From Kitasatospora purpeofusca (GTDB lineage Bacteria; Actinomycetota; Actinomycetes; Streptomycetales; Streptomycetaceae), in NCBI RefSeq assembly GCF_000718025.1, contig NZ_JODS01000008.1:62001-126000 (forward strand): DNA of 64,000 nucleotides. Direction: 5' to 3'. Positions within the stretch are counted from its first letter, which is position 1, and every line of letters begins with the position of its first letter. A program made the position numbers and the translations under genes. The notes under the pieces were generated by a model that saw nothing but the letters and a program-made list of their open reading frames with translations, had not been told where the DNA came from and ran no database searches. Positions 31,137 to 39,697 of the stretch are shown here, piece after piece.

Positions 31137-32636
31137 ATGGCTGCCCGTACCAAGACCACCGCCAAGCCGCGCCCGGCGTACCGCTGCACCGAGTGCGGCA
31201 ACCAGCTGCCCAAGTGGGTCGGCCGCTGCCCGGAGTGCAACGCCTGGGGCACGGTCGAGGAGTACGGCGCGGTGCCGATCCGGACGACGGCCGCCGGGCC
31301 GGTCAGCTCGCCCGCCCGCCCGATCGGCCAGGTGGACGGCCAGGTGGCGACGGCCCGCTCCACCGGCGTGCCCGAGCTGGACCGGGTGCTCGGCGGCGGC
31401 CTGGTCCCGGGCGCCGTGGTGCTGCTGGCCGGCGAGCCCGGTGTCGGCAAGTCCACCCTGCTGCTGGACGTCGCGGCCAAGGCGGCCAGTGAGCGGCACC
31501 GCACGCTCTACGTCACCGGCGAGGAGTCGGCCGGCCAGGTGCGGCTGCGCGCCGACCGGATCAACGCGCTCTCCGACCACCTCTACCTGGCCGCGGAGTC
31601 CGACCTCGGCGCCGTCCTCGGCCACATCGAGGCGGTCGACCCCGGCCTGCTGATCCTGGACTCGGTGCAGACCATCGCCTCCGCCGAGCTGGACGGCGCG
31701 CCCGGCGGCCCGGCCCAGGTCCGTGAGGTGGCCGGCGCGCTGATCCGGGCCTCCAAGGACCGGGGCATGGCCACCCTGCTGGTCGGCCATGTCACCAAGG
31801 ACGGCCAGATCGCGGGCCCCCGCCTGCTGGAGCACCTGGTGGACGTCGTCCTGAGCTTCGAGGGCGACCGCCACGCCCGGCTGCGGATCATCCGCGGGAT
31901 CAAGAACCGGTACGGCGCGACCGACGAGGTCGGCTGCTTCGAGCTGCACGACGAGGGCATCGAGGGCCTGGCCGATCCGTCCGGCCTCTTCCTGACCAGG
32001 CGTGACAAGCCGGTGCCCGGGACGTGCCTGACCGTGACCCTGGAGGGCAAGCGCCCGCTGGTCGCCGAGGTGCAGGCGCTGATGGTGGATTCGCAGATCC
32101 CCTCGCCCCGCCGGACCACCTCCGGTCTGGAGTCGCCCCGGATCGCGATGATCCTGGCCGTGGTCGAGCGGCACGGCGGCGTGAAGCTCGGCAAGCAGGA
32201 CATCTACACCGCCACCGTCGGCGGGGTGAAGCTCTCCGAGCCCTCGGCGGACCTCGCGATCGCCCTGGCGGTGGCCAGTTCCTCCTCGGACACCCCGCTG
32301 CCCAGCAACCTGGTCGCGATCGGCGAGGTCGGCCTGGCCGGTGAGGTGCGGCGGGTGACGGGTGTGCAGCGGCGGCTGGCCGAGGCGCACCGGCTGGGCT
32401 TCACCCACGCCCTCGTCCCGCCGGACCCGGGCAAGGTCCCGCCGGGCATGAAGGTGGTCGAGGTGGCGGACATCGGCGAGGCGCTGCGCGCGCTGCCGGG
32501 CCGCCGTCGGGCCGCCGCGAAGCCCAAGGGTGAGGCCCCGTCGGCGCCGCCGGCCCCCCGGGCGCACCGGCCGGCGGCCTACCCGGAGGAGGTCATGGAG
32601 GGGTGGGAGCCGCTCGACTCCGACGAACTGCACTGA
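31137..32636 (+). CDS. radA: DNA repair protein RadA
   Basis: RadA is a RecA-like, branch-migration ATPase that processes recombination intermediates. The 499-residue protein has the N-terminal C4 zinc finger (YRCTECGNQLPKWVGRCPEC), Walker A GEPGVGKST, Walker B-type LLILDSVQTI, the RadA-specific KNRYGATDE motif and a C-terminal Lon-protease-like domain (about 300-470) without protease residues. The tail is basic and Pro/Ala-rich. The ATG at 31137 is selected by the leaderless -10 box. It precedes disA by 142 bases in the same direction; radA-disA pairing is conserved, and RadA is known to inhibit DisA in Bacillus. Confidence 0.96.
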   Translation: MAARTKTTAKPRPAYRCTECGNQLPKWVGRCPECNAWGTVEEYGAVPIRTTAAGPVSSPARPIGQVDGQVATARSTGVPELDRVLGGGLVPGAVVLLAGEPGVGKSTLLLDVAAKAASERHRTLYVTGEESAGQVRLRADRINALSDHLYLAAESDLGAVLGHIEAVDPGLLILDSVQTIASAELDGAPGGPAQVREVAGALIRASKDRGMATLLVGHVTKDGQIAGPRLLEHLVDVVLSFEGDRHARLRIIRGIKNRYGATDEVGCFELHDEGIEGLADPSGLFLTRRDKPVPGTCLTVTLEGKRPLVAEVQALMVDSQIPSPRRTTSGLESPRIAMILAVVERHGGVKLGKQDIYTATVGGVKLSEPSADLAIALAVASSSSDTPLPSNLVAIGEVGLAGEVRRVTGVQRRLAEAHRLGFTHALVPPDPGKVPPGMKVVEVADIGEALRALPGRRRAAAKPKGEAPSAPPAPRAHRPAAYPEEVMEGWEPLDSDELH

Positions 32637-32778
32637 CCCAAGCCCTGTCGTTGCCGCACGCAGTTAGACTTTCCCCTGTCTCATTGGTGATAAGGCAGTA
32701 CTAAGCGACAGAGCAACAGACCGCAGGCCGGCGCCCCCCGCACGAGGCGCCCGGTACGGGGTCGACCGGAGGAGTCAC

Positions 32779-33885
32779 GTGGCAGCCAGCGACCGGGCGG
32801 ACAAGTCCTCCCGCGAGGAGGCCCTGCTGCGGGCCTCCCTCACCGCCATCGCCCCCGGCACCGCACTGCGTGACGGTCTGGAGCGGGTGCTCCGGGCCAA
32901 CACCGGCGGTCTGATCGTGCTCGGTTTCGACAAGACCGTCGAGCCGATCTGTACCGGCGGCTTCGTGCTCGACGTCGAGTTCACCGCGACCCGGCTGCGC
33001 GAGCTGTGCAAGCTCGACGGCGCCGTGGTGCTGGACAAGGACATCACCAAGATCGTCCGGGCCGGCGTCCACCTGATGCCGGACTCCACCATCCCGACCG
33101 ACGAGACCGGCACCCGGCACCGCACCGCCGAGCGGGTCAACCGGCAGACCGGCTTCCCGGTGGTGGCGGTCTCGCACTCGATGCGGCTGATCGCCATGTA
33201 CGTCAACGGCACCCGCCGGGTGCTGGAGGACTCCACCACCGTGCTGTCCCGCGCGAACCAGGCGCTGGCCACCCTGGAGCGCTACAAGCTGCGCCTGGAC
33301 GAGGTGGCGGGCACGCTCTCCGCACTGGAGATCGAGGACCTGGTGACGGTCCGGGACGTCACCGCCGTCGCCCAGCGGCTGGAGATGGTCCGGCTGATCG
33401 CCACCGAGATCGCCGGCTACGTGCTGGAGCTCGGCATCGACGGCCGGCTGCTCTCGCTCCAGCTGGACGAGCTGATCGCGGGTGTGGAGCCGGAGCGCGA
33501 GCTGGTCGCCCGGGACTACTTCCCGGAGCGAGCCGCCAAGAAGGGCCGGACCGTCACCGAGGTCCTGGCCGACCTGGAGGCGCTGACCCACGCCGAGCTG
33601 CTCGACCTCACGACGGTGGCCAAGGCGCTCGGCTACTCGGGCACCCCGGAGTCGCTGGACTCGGCGGTCTCGCCGCGCGGCTACCGGCTGCTGGCCAAGA
33701 TCCCGCGTCTGCCCAACACGGTGATAGAGCGCCTGGTGGAGCACTTCGGCGGACTCCAGAAGCTGCTGGCCGCCAGCATCGACGATCTGCAGACGGTCGA
33801 GGGCGTCGGCGAGACCCGGGCCCGCTCGGTCCGCGAGGGCCTGTCCCGCCTTGCCGAATCGTCCATCCTGGAGCGCTACGTCTGA
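32779..33885 (+). CDS. disA: DNA integrity scanning diadenylate cyclase DisA
   Basis: DisA synthesises the second messenger c-di-AMP from two ATP and scans DNA for branched structures. The 368-residue protein has the N-terminal DAC domain with DGAVVLDKD and GTRHRTAER catalytic motifs, a central helical domain, and a C-terminal helix-hairpin-helix DNA-binding domain (GVGETRARSVREGL). The GTG at 32779 follows GGAGGAG. In streptomycetes c-di-AMP controls osmotic balance and cell-wall hydrolases. Two peptidase genes lie within 8 kb, but I could not confirm a c-di-AMP riboswitch near them. Confidence 0.97.
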   Translation: MAASDRADKSSREEALLRASLTAIAPGTALRDGLERVLRANTGGLIVLGFDKTVEPICTGGFVLDVEFTATRLRELCKLDGAVVLDKDITKIVRAGVHLMPDSTIPTDETGTRHRTAERVNRQTGFPVVAVSHSMRLIAMYVNGTRRVLEDSTTVLSRANQALATLERYKLRLDEVAGTLSALEIEDLVTVRDVTAVAQRLEMVRLIATEIAGYVLELGIDGRLLSLQLDELIAGVEPERELVARDYFPERAAKKGRTVTEVLADLEALTHAELLDLTTVAKALGYSGTPESLDSAVSPRGYRLLAKIPRLPNTVIERLVEHFGGLQKLLAASIDDLQTVEGVGETRARSVREGLSRLAESSILERYV

Positions 33886-33954
33886 TCGGACGCGGCGCCA
33901 CCCGGTGCCCGGTCCTGGACCCGCAGAAGCCCCGGACACGCGAAAGCCCCGGAC

Positions 33955-33999
33955 ATGCAGAAGGCCCGGACCGTACGAACGGTCCGGGCCTTCTGCATG
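33955..33999 (+). terminator. Terminator after disA
   Basis: A perfect 20-bp stem (33955-33974 with 33979-33998) has an ACGA tetraloop. Two partial copies of its left arm (GAAGCCCCGGACA-like) precede it, at about 33925 and 33943. The convergent gene begins its 3' end 17 bases later. Confidence 0.85.
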
Positions 34000-34015
34000 G
34001 TCCGAAGGACCCGCC

Positions 34016-34960
34016 TCAGTTCTCCAGGCGGATCGGGGAGCGGGCCGAGGCCTGGCCGCCGGAGAGGCCGGTGAGGTCGGCGACCACCAGGTAGTTGCCG
34101 GCCGGCGCGGGTGCCGGGTCGGCGGTCGCGCACTGCGGCTTGCTGCGGACCCGGTCCCAGCCGAAGGTCTCGGTCAGCCCGCCGTTGGCGGGGAGCTGGA
34201 CCCAGGAGCTGCCCCGGTCGGCCGGGCAGTCGCCGGAGGACCAGATGCGCTCGCCGTTGCTGGCGGTGACGGTGATCGCGGAGGCGGTCCGGCCCAGGTC
34301 CACCCGGCAGTTGGTGGCGGAGGAGTTGTTGATGGTCAGCGCCAGCTTGGGCTTGTCCTTGGGCTGGTAGGAGTTCTGGGCGCTGGCCAGATTGAGCGTC
34401 ACCTGGGAGGAGGCGCAGACCGGCAGGGCCATGATCTCGGCGGTGTTCACCGGGGGCTGGCCGCCGTTGCCGCCCGCCCCGCCGGTGCCGCCCGTGCCAC
34501 CCGTACCGGCCGGAGTGCCGCCGCCCGAGGTGCTTCCGGCCGTGCCCGCGCCACTGCCCGTGCCGCCGGTGCCGCCCGCCGCCCCGCCGGTGGCGGGTGC
34601 CGGGGCGCTGCCGCCGCCGGTCGTGCCGCCGGTGCTCAGGCTGACGTCGCCGCCGCCGGAGCCGCCCACCGCGCCGCCGGAGGCGCTGCCGCCGCCACTG
34701 CCGCTGCCGGGACGGGAGTTGTTGGCCGGTCCGCTCGGCGAGGCGCCCGGCGTGATCGCCTGGGCGGGCGTCTGGTTCTGGGACTGGGTCGGTACGGCCT
34801 GTGCGGCCTTGTCCTTCGATACGTCGCCACCCCCGCCCTGATCGGTCATCAGCCAGATGACGAGGGCGGCGACCGCGACGGCGGCGACGATCACGACGAC
34901 GCGCCGGCGCCAGTAGATCGAGGCCGGCAGCGGTCCTACGGGTTGACGGAGAGAGGGCAC
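34016..34960 (-). CDS. Membrane-anchored extracytoplasmic protein with Gly-rich linker
   Basis: The 314-residue product has a basic N-terminus, one transmembrane helix (about residues 22-40), then about 130 residues of low-complexity Gly/Ser/Thr/Ala linker. The C-terminal beta-rich domain of about 130 residues contains MALPVCASSQVTLNLAS, SATNCRVDLG, SGDCPADRGSSWV and KPQCATADP. Four cysteines there could form two disulfides. It resembles DUF4232-type extracellular domains of actinobacteria only loosely. The GTG at 34960 is chosen because TAGAGT lies six bases upstream; a TTG two codons earlier overlaps that spacer. It is convergent with disA and divergent from mutY. Confidence 0.75.
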   Translation of the reverse strand: MPSLRQPVGPLPASIYWRRRVVVIVAAVAVAALVIWLMTDQGGGGDVSKDKAAQAVPTQSQNQTPAQAITPGASPSGPANNSRPGSGSGGGSASGGAVGGSGGGDVSLSTGGTTGGGSAPAPATGGAAGGTGGTGSGAGTAGSTSGGGTPAGTGGTGGTGGAGGNGGQPPVNTAEIMALPVCASSQVTLNLASAQNSYQPKDKPKLALTINNSSATNCRVDLGRTASAITVTASNGERIWSSGDCPADRGSSWVQLPANGGLTETFGWDRVRSKPQCATADPAPAPAGNYLVVADLTGLSGGQASARSPIRLEN

Positions 34961-35142
34961 GCCCAAACTCTACGAGACAGTGTGTGCCCCTTGACGCACC
35001 AACACCGCACAGTCACCCCTTCCTTCACATGATCCGCCATTTGCGCCGTTCGGGCGAGGCTGAATGGGGTGTTTTGCACGTCGAAGCGGAATCAGGTGAT
35101 CCACTTCGGTGGCCGGTCCGGGCGTGGGAGGATCGAAGGGCC

Positions 35143-36117
35143 ATGGCTGCCAACACCGTCACCCCCGCCTTCCCCGCACCCGCCGGCCCCGCCGCACCGC
35201 CGGGCGCCGACGCGCCCGCCGAGGCGGCGCCGAAGCTCGGGCTGCCCCTTCCGGTCCTGCACGCGACCGTCCTCGACTGGTACGCGGCCAACGCCAGGGA
35301 CCTGCCCTGGCGCACGCCGGACGCCTCGCCCTGGGCCGTGATGGTCAGCGAGTTCATGCTCCAGCAGACCCCGGTGAAGCGGGTCCTGCCCGTCTGGGAG
35401 ACCTGGATGGAGCGCTGGCCCACCCCGGCCGACCTGGCCGCCGAGGCGCCCGGCGAGGCCGTCCGGATGTGGGGGCGGCTGGGCTACCCGCGCCGGGCGC
35501 TGCGACTGCACGGCGCCGCGGTGGCGATCACCGAGAAGCACGGCGGCGAGGTGCCGGAGGACCACGCGACCCTGCTCTCGCTGCCCGGTGTCGGCGAGTA
35601 CACCGCGGCGGCGGTGGCCTCCTTCGCCTTCGGCCAGCGGCACGTGGTGCTGGACACCAATGTCCGCCGGGTGTTCGCCCGCGCCGTGACCGGTGCCGAG
35701 TACCCGGCGCAGGCCACCACGGCGGCCGAGCGGCGGACCGCGACCGCGCTGCTGCCCGCCGCCGACCGCACGGCCGCCACCTGGGCGGTCGCCGTGATGG
35801 AGCTGGGCGCGCTGGTCTGCACGGCCCGGGGCCCGGAGTGCGGGGACTGCCCGCTGTTCACCTCCTGCGCCTGGCAGCGGGCCGGCCGCCCGCCCTACGA
35901 GGGCCCGGCCCGGCGCGGCCAGACCTACGAGGGCACCGACCGCCAGGTGCGCGGCAAGCTGCTCGCGGTGCTCCGCGAGGCGCACGACGAGGTGCCGCAG
36001 GCCCGGCTCGACGCGGTCTGGCCGGACGCCGTGCAGCGCGCCCGCGCCCTGGACGGGCTGGTCGCCGACGGGCTGGTCGAGCCGGTCGAGCAGGGCGTCT
36101 ACCGACTGCCCCGGTAG
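35143..36117 (+). CDS. mutY: A/G-specific adenine glycosylase MutY
   Basis: MutY removes adenine mispaired with 8-oxoguanine in base-excision repair. The 324-residue sequence has the helix-hairpin-helix LPGVGEYTAAAVASFAF with the catalytic aspartate in VLDTNVRRVF. The [4Fe-4S] ligands have the C-X6-C-X2-C-X5-C pattern in CTARGPECGDCPLFTSC, and there is a short C-terminal domain. An early MLQQTPVKRVLP segment is diagnostic. The ATG at 35143 starts a 35-residue Pro/Ala-rich tail preceding the conserved domain. The recognition domain is shorter than in E. coli MutY. Together with radA and disA it makes a DNA-integrity cluster. Confidence 0.95.
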   Translation: MAANTVTPAFPAPAGPAAPPGADAPAEAAPKLGLPLPVLHATVLDWYAANARDLPWRTPDASPWAVMVSEFMLQQTPVKRVLPVWETWMERWPTPADLAAEAPGEAVRMWGRLGYPRRALRLHGAAVAITEKHGGEVPEDHATLLSLPGVGEYTAAAVASFAFGQRHVVLDTNVRRVFARAVTGAEYPAQATTAAERRTATALLPAADRTAATWAVAVMELGALVCTARGPECGDCPLFTSCAWQRAGRPPYEGPARRGQTYEGTDRQVRGKLLAVLREAHDEVPQARLDAVWPDAVQRARALDGLVADGLVEPVEQGVYRLPR

Positions 36118-36130
36118 CGCTCCCGACGCG

Positions 36131-36165
36131 GTAGCGCCCCCGGCCCCCGTAGCGCCCCCGGCCCC
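36131..36165. repeat. Short direct repeat after mutY
   Basis: GTAGCGCCCCCGGCCCC occurs at 36131-36147 and again at 36149-36165, just after the mutY stop, with a related GGTAGCGC at the stop itself. No function is evident. Confidence 0.75.
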
Positions 36166-36178
36166 AGGAGGAAACGAA

Positions 36179-36211
36179 GGCCCCCGCCCGCCGGTTCGGC
36201 GAGCGGGGGCC
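36179..36211 (-). terminator. Hairpin after the MFS efflux gene
   Basis: GGCCCCCGC (36179-36187) pairs with GCGGGGGCC (36203-36211) and continues inward after one mismatch. It lies 25 bases downstream of the MFS stop and faces mutY on the other side. Confidence 0.65.
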
Positions 36212-36236
36212 CGGTGCGTTCCGGTGCCGGACCGGG

Positions 36237-37865
36237 TCAGATCGCGACGGCCTCGGTGTTGCCGATCGCCGCGCCCTTGCCGGCCTCGCCGTCCTTGGCG
36301 TCGGCGGGCGGCCCGCCGGCCCCGCGCAGCGGCACCTCCCGCATGAAGACCGCGGCGGCGACCGAGATCACGGCGGCGGCCGCACCCCAGAGGAAGACGG
36401 TGTGCATGCCGTTGGCCACCGCGTGGTGGTAGGCGTCCTGGACCGGCGCGGGCAGCGCCCTGAGCGCGTTCGGGCTCAGCTGGGCCGGGTCGCCGCCGTG
36501 CCCGGCACCCGCCCCGGCGGCCGAACCGAGCCGCTCGTTCATGGTCTCGGTGACCCGGTTGTTGAACAGCGCGCCGAACAGCGCCACACCGAAGGAGCCG
36601 CCGATGGTGCGGAACAGGGTGGCGGTGGAGCTGGCCACACCCATGTCCTTGAGCTCGACGCTGTTCTGCGCGACCAGCATGGTGATCTGCATCAGGAAGC
36701 CCATGCCGGCACCGAGCACCACCATCCAGCAGGCGGAGGTGAAGCCCGAGGTGTCGGTGGAGAGGGTCGACAGCAGCAGCATGCCGGCGGTCATCACGAC
36801 GGTGCCGATGATCGGGTAGATCCGGTACTTGCCGGTCTTGGTCACCGCCTGGCCGACCACCAGCGAGACGACCAGCATCCCGAACATCATCGGCATCAGC
36901 AGCAGCCCGGAGTTGGTCGCCGAGGCGCCCTGCACGGTCTGCTGGTAGAGCGGCAGGAAGACGGTCGAGCCGAACATCACGAAGCCGACCACGAAGCCGA
37001 TGATCGAGACCAGGGTGAAGTTCAGGTTCTTGAACAGCGACAGCGGCAGCATCGGCTCCTCGACCCGCTGCTCGACGTAGCAGAACCCGATCAGGGTGGC
37101 CGCGGCCAGCGCGCTCAGGCCGAGGATCTGCTTCGAGCCCCAGGCGTACTCCTGGCCGCCCCAGGTGGTGATCAGGGTGAGCGAGGTGATGCCGGTGGTG
37201 AGCAGCAGCGCGCCGAGGTAGTCGATCCTGGCCTTGCTGCGGACCTTCGGCAGCTTCAGGGTGACCACGACGACGGCGAGCGCGACGGCGCCGAGCGGCA
37301 GGTTGATGTAGAAGGTCCAGCGCCAGTTCAGGTGGTCGGTGATGAAGCCGCCGACCAGCGGGCCGCCGATGGTGGCGAGCGCCATCACCGCGGCGAACAT
37401 GCCCTGGTACTTGCCGCGGTCGCGCGGCGGGACCAGCGCACCCATGATCGACATCACGCCGACCATCAGACCGCCGGCGCCCAGGCCCTGGAGGGCGCGG
37501 AAGCCGATGAGCTCCGTCATGTCCTGGGAGAGGCCGGAGAGCGCCGAGCCCACCAGGAAGATCACGATGGAGGTGAGGAAGGTGCCCTTGCGGCCGTAGA
37601 GGTCGCCGAGCTTGCCCCAGATCGGGGTGGAGGCGGCAGTGGCCAGGGTGTAGGAGGTGACCACCCACGAGAGGTGCTCGGCGCCGCCCAGCTCGCCGAC
37701 GATGGTCGGCATCGCGGTGCCGACGATCAGGCCGTCGAGCATGGCGAGCAGCATGGTGACCACCAGGCCGATCATGACCAGGCGGATCTCGCGGGCCGAA
37801 CGGGGCTGCTCGTCCTCGGCCGGTTGCTTCTCGGGGGCCGCGTTGCCGGCCTTGGGGTGTGACAT
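36237..37865 (-). CDS. DHA2-family (EmrB/QacA) drug efflux MFS transporter
   Basis: The 542-residue protein is a 14-helix drug:proton antiporter. After a charged cytoplasmic N-terminus come helix 1 with LAMLDGLIVGTAMPTI (the DHA2 motif with an intramembrane Asp), the loop GKLGDLYGRKGTF between helices 2 and 3, and motif C-like GGPLVGGFITDHLNWRWTFYINLP in helix 5. The C-terminal tail is hydrophilic. Substrates are probably several amphipathic antibiotics. It is divergent from a TetR gene, and its promoter (TTGACG, 18 bases, TACCGT) lies within an imperfect operator palindrome. Confidence 0.93.
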   Translation of the reverse strand: MSHPKAGNAAPEKQPAEDEQPRSAREIRLVMIGLVVTMLLAMLDGLIVGTAMPTIVGELGGAEHLSWVVTSYTLATAASTPIWGKLGDLYGRKGTFLTSIVIFLVGSALSGLSQDMTELIGFRALQGLGAGGLMVGVMSIMGALVPPRDRGKYQGMFAAVMALATIGGPLVGGFITDHLNWRWTFYINLPLGAVALAVVVVTLKLPKVRSKARIDYLGALLLTTGITSLTLITTWGGQEYAWGSKQILGLSALAAATLIGFCYVEQRVEEPMLPLSLFKNLNFTLVSIIGFVVGFVMFGSTVFLPLYQQTVQGASATNSGLLLMPMMFGMLVVSLVVGQAVTKTGKYRIYPIIGTVVMTAGMLLLSTLSTDTSGFTSACWMVVLGAGMGFLMQITMLVAQNSVELKDMGVASSTATLFRTIGGSFGVALFGALFNNRVTETMNERLGSAAGAGAGHGGDPAQLSPNALRALPAPVQDAYHHAVANGMHTVFLWGAAAAVISVAAAVFMREVPLRGAGGPPADAKDGEAGKGAAIGNTEAVAI

Positions 37866-37922
37866 GGGTGGGACTCCCGGACAGGGGGCGGGCGACCGGT
37901 GGGGCCTGCGGAAGCCCCCTTA

Positions 37923-37985
37923 CTTGTCGCCCGGCTAGTTTGTGGACCGTGGGCACGGTAGGTTGTTCACTAGCCGGTCGTCAAG
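37923..37985 (-). promoter_or_regulatory. Efflux promoter flanked by TetR operator arms
   Basis: CTTGTCGCCCGGCTAGT (37923-37939) and ACTAGCCGGTCGTCAAG (37969-37985) are inverted repeats matching at 15 of 17 positions. Read leftwards, -35 TTGACG (37984-37979) lies inside the right arm and -10 TACCGT (37960-37955) sits between the arms with an 18-base spacer. A repressor bound here would block the efflux gene. Confidence 0.75.
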
Positions 37986-38117
37986 CCAGTTTTTCGGTGG
38001 ACTCCCGGGGCAGGAAGAATGGGCGCACCAGTGGTCGCCGGTCGGGGCGCCCGTCGCCCATGCCGCGGCGGCCGCGGGTCGCCGGGGACCGAACCACGAC
38101 GCAGTCAGAGGCAGGCG

Positions 38118-38744
38118 ATGGGCACGACGCAGAGCCCCCGTAGCGACACCCGGGCGCGCATCGTCGCGATCGCCCTGGAGCTCTTCTCCGAGCAGGGCTA
38201 CGAGCGCACCTCGCTGCGGGAGATCGCGGACCGGCTGGGCGTCACCAAGGCCGCGCTCTACTACCACTTCAAGACGAAGGAAGACATCGTCCACGGCATC
38301 GTGGCGACCACCGCGGCGCCGATCGACGAGCTGATCGCCTGGGGCCGCGAGCAGACCTGGACCCCCGAGGTGCGGGACGAGCTGATCCGCCGCTTCGCGG
38401 CCGGGATGGCCGAGCGGGCGCCGCTGCTGCGCTTCTTCCAGGAGAACCAGCCCGCGCTGCGCGACCTGCCGGCCGGTCAGGAGTTCCGGGACCGCATGAT
38501 CGCCCTGGTCCGGCTGGTGCACGGCCCGGGGGCGACCTTCGAGGACCGGCTGCGGGCGATGATGTCCCTGTTCACCATCAACTCGGCGCTCTTCCTGCTG
38601 TACCAGGACCAGCGGCCCGGGGTCGACCGCTACGTCGGGGACATCCCGGTCGCCGAGGCCACCCGCGAGGAAGCGATCGAGGCGGCCCAGCACGTGGCGC
38701 TGGAGATCTGCCGGCTGATCGTCCGGCCCACTCCGACGGACTGA
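38118..38744 (+). CDS. TetR-family transcriptional repressor
   Basis: The 208-residue protein has an N-terminal TetR helix-turn-helix domain (about residues 12-58, RIVAIALELFSEQGYERTSLREIADRLGVTKAALYYHFKTKEDI) and a C-terminal helical ligand-binding and dimerisation domain. It is divergently oriented to the DHA2 efflux gene, the standard arrangement for a drug-responsive repressor of an efflux pump, and a long inverted repeat covers the efflux promoter. The ATG at 38118 is preferred because TetR proteins begin about ten residues before helix 1; an ATG at 38019 would add a 33-residue Arg-rich tail. Confidence 0.92.
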   Translation: MGTTQSPRSDTRARIVAIALELFSEQGYERTSLREIADRLGVTKAALYYHFKTKEDIVHGIVATTAAPIDELIAWGREQTWTPEVRDELIRRFAAGMAERAPLLRFFQENQPALRDLPAGQEFRDRMIALVRLVHGPGATFEDRLRAMMSLFTINSALFLLYQDQRPGVDRYVGDIPVAEATREEAIEAAQHVALEICRLIVRPTPTD

Positions 38745-38791
38745 GCGGGGGCGCATGGCCGAGCGGCCCGCACCCCCGCTCGCTCCGGGGA

Positions 38792-39697
38792 TCAGAAGTC
38801 GGTGACCCCGCGCGCGGCGAGGTAGGCGATCGGGTTGATCACCGCGCCGTACTGGTTGGCGGAGCGGATCTCGAAGTGCAGGTGCGGGCCGGTCGAGTTG
38901 CCGGTGTTGCCCGAGCGGCCGATCTGCTGCCCGGCCGCGACCTTCTGACCCGGCGACACCGCGAGCGCCGACATGTGCGCGTACTGGGCGTACCGGCCGT
39001 CGGCCAGCCGCAGCACGACCTCCTTGCCGTAGGCGCCGTCCCAGCCGGCCGACACCACGGTGGCGTTGCCGACCGCGAGCAGCGCGGTGCCGGGGGAGAC
39101 CGCGAAGTCCACGCCGGTGTGGTACCCGGCCGCGTACTCGGGGTTGCGCACGCCGTAGGGGTTGCTGGTCGGCGCCCCCGGGATCGGCGCGGACCACTGC
39201 CGGGCCGGGGCCGGGGCAGGCGCAGAGGCAGGGGCAGGCGCGGGTGCGGGTGCGGGTGCGGGGGCCTGCTCCGGTGCCGCGGGCTCCGGCTCGGCGGCGG
39301 GTGCCTGCTCCTCGGCCGGGGCCTGCTCCTCGGCCGGTGCCTGGTCGGCGGACGGCGCCGGGGCCTCCGCCTGCGCGGTCAGCAGATTGGCGGCGATCGC
39401 CACCGAGTCCTGGGCCGAGGACTGCTCCGACGGCAGGTTGTACGCGCTGGGGCCGGCGACCTGGACCAGCGCCGGGGCCGGGGCCGCGCCGTGCGGCGCG
39501 GTGAACACCGAGCTGCCGGGGGTGGTCGGGGCGATGGTCTGCGCCGAGGCGCTGACCGCGGCGGTGAGCACCAGGGCGCCGGTCAGGACGGCCGCCCCGG
39601 CCGCGGCGGCGGTGGTGGAGCGGTTCCGGTCGGTCTGCCTGAGGAAGGCGTCGGCGAGCCGGCACAGGGTCGGCCCCAGCGGGGGGACAGGAGACAT
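38792..39697 (-). CDS. Secreted M23 (LytM) peptidoglycan endopeptidase
   Basis: This is a zinc metallopeptidase that cleaves peptidoglycan cross-bridges outside the cell. An unusually long N-terminus (about 30 residues) precedes a signal-peptide-like hydrophobic segment ending SASAQ at about residue 53. A low-complexity region with APAEEQ repeats and Ala-Pro runs (about 95-170) leads to the M23 domain, with zinc ligands in YHTGVDFAV and HLHFEIR and the ancillary AQYAHMSAL. All catalytic residues are present. It is read away from a 400-base non-coding region containing palindromes. It is convergent with the TetR gene 47 bases away. Confidence 0.92.
   Translation of the reverse strand: MSPVPPLGPTLCRLADAFLRQTDRNRSTTAAAAGAAVLTGALVLTAAVSASAQTIAPTTPGSSVFTAPHGAAPAPALVQVAGPSAYNLPSEQSSAQDSVAIAANLLTAQAEAPAPSADQAPAEEQAPAEEQAPAAEPEPAAPEQAPAPAPAPAPAPASAPAPAPARQWSAPIPGAPTSNPYGVRNPEYAAGYHTGVDFAVSPGTALLAVGNATVVSAGWDGAYGKEVVLRLADGRYAQYAHMSALAVSPGQKVAAGQQIGRSGNTGNSTGPHLHFEIRSANQYGAVINPIAYLAARGVTDF

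Noticed and set aside
35092..37956. A 954-codon minus-strand frame over mutY and the efflux gene
   Set aside because: It is out of frame with the MFS gene and antisense to mutY. It is rich in Arg/Gly/Pro/Ala and has no domain.
38019..38117. Longer TetR start at 38019
   Set aside because: It would add a 33-residue Arg/Gly-rich tail before the first TetR helix, which is atypical; the start at 38118 matches the family.
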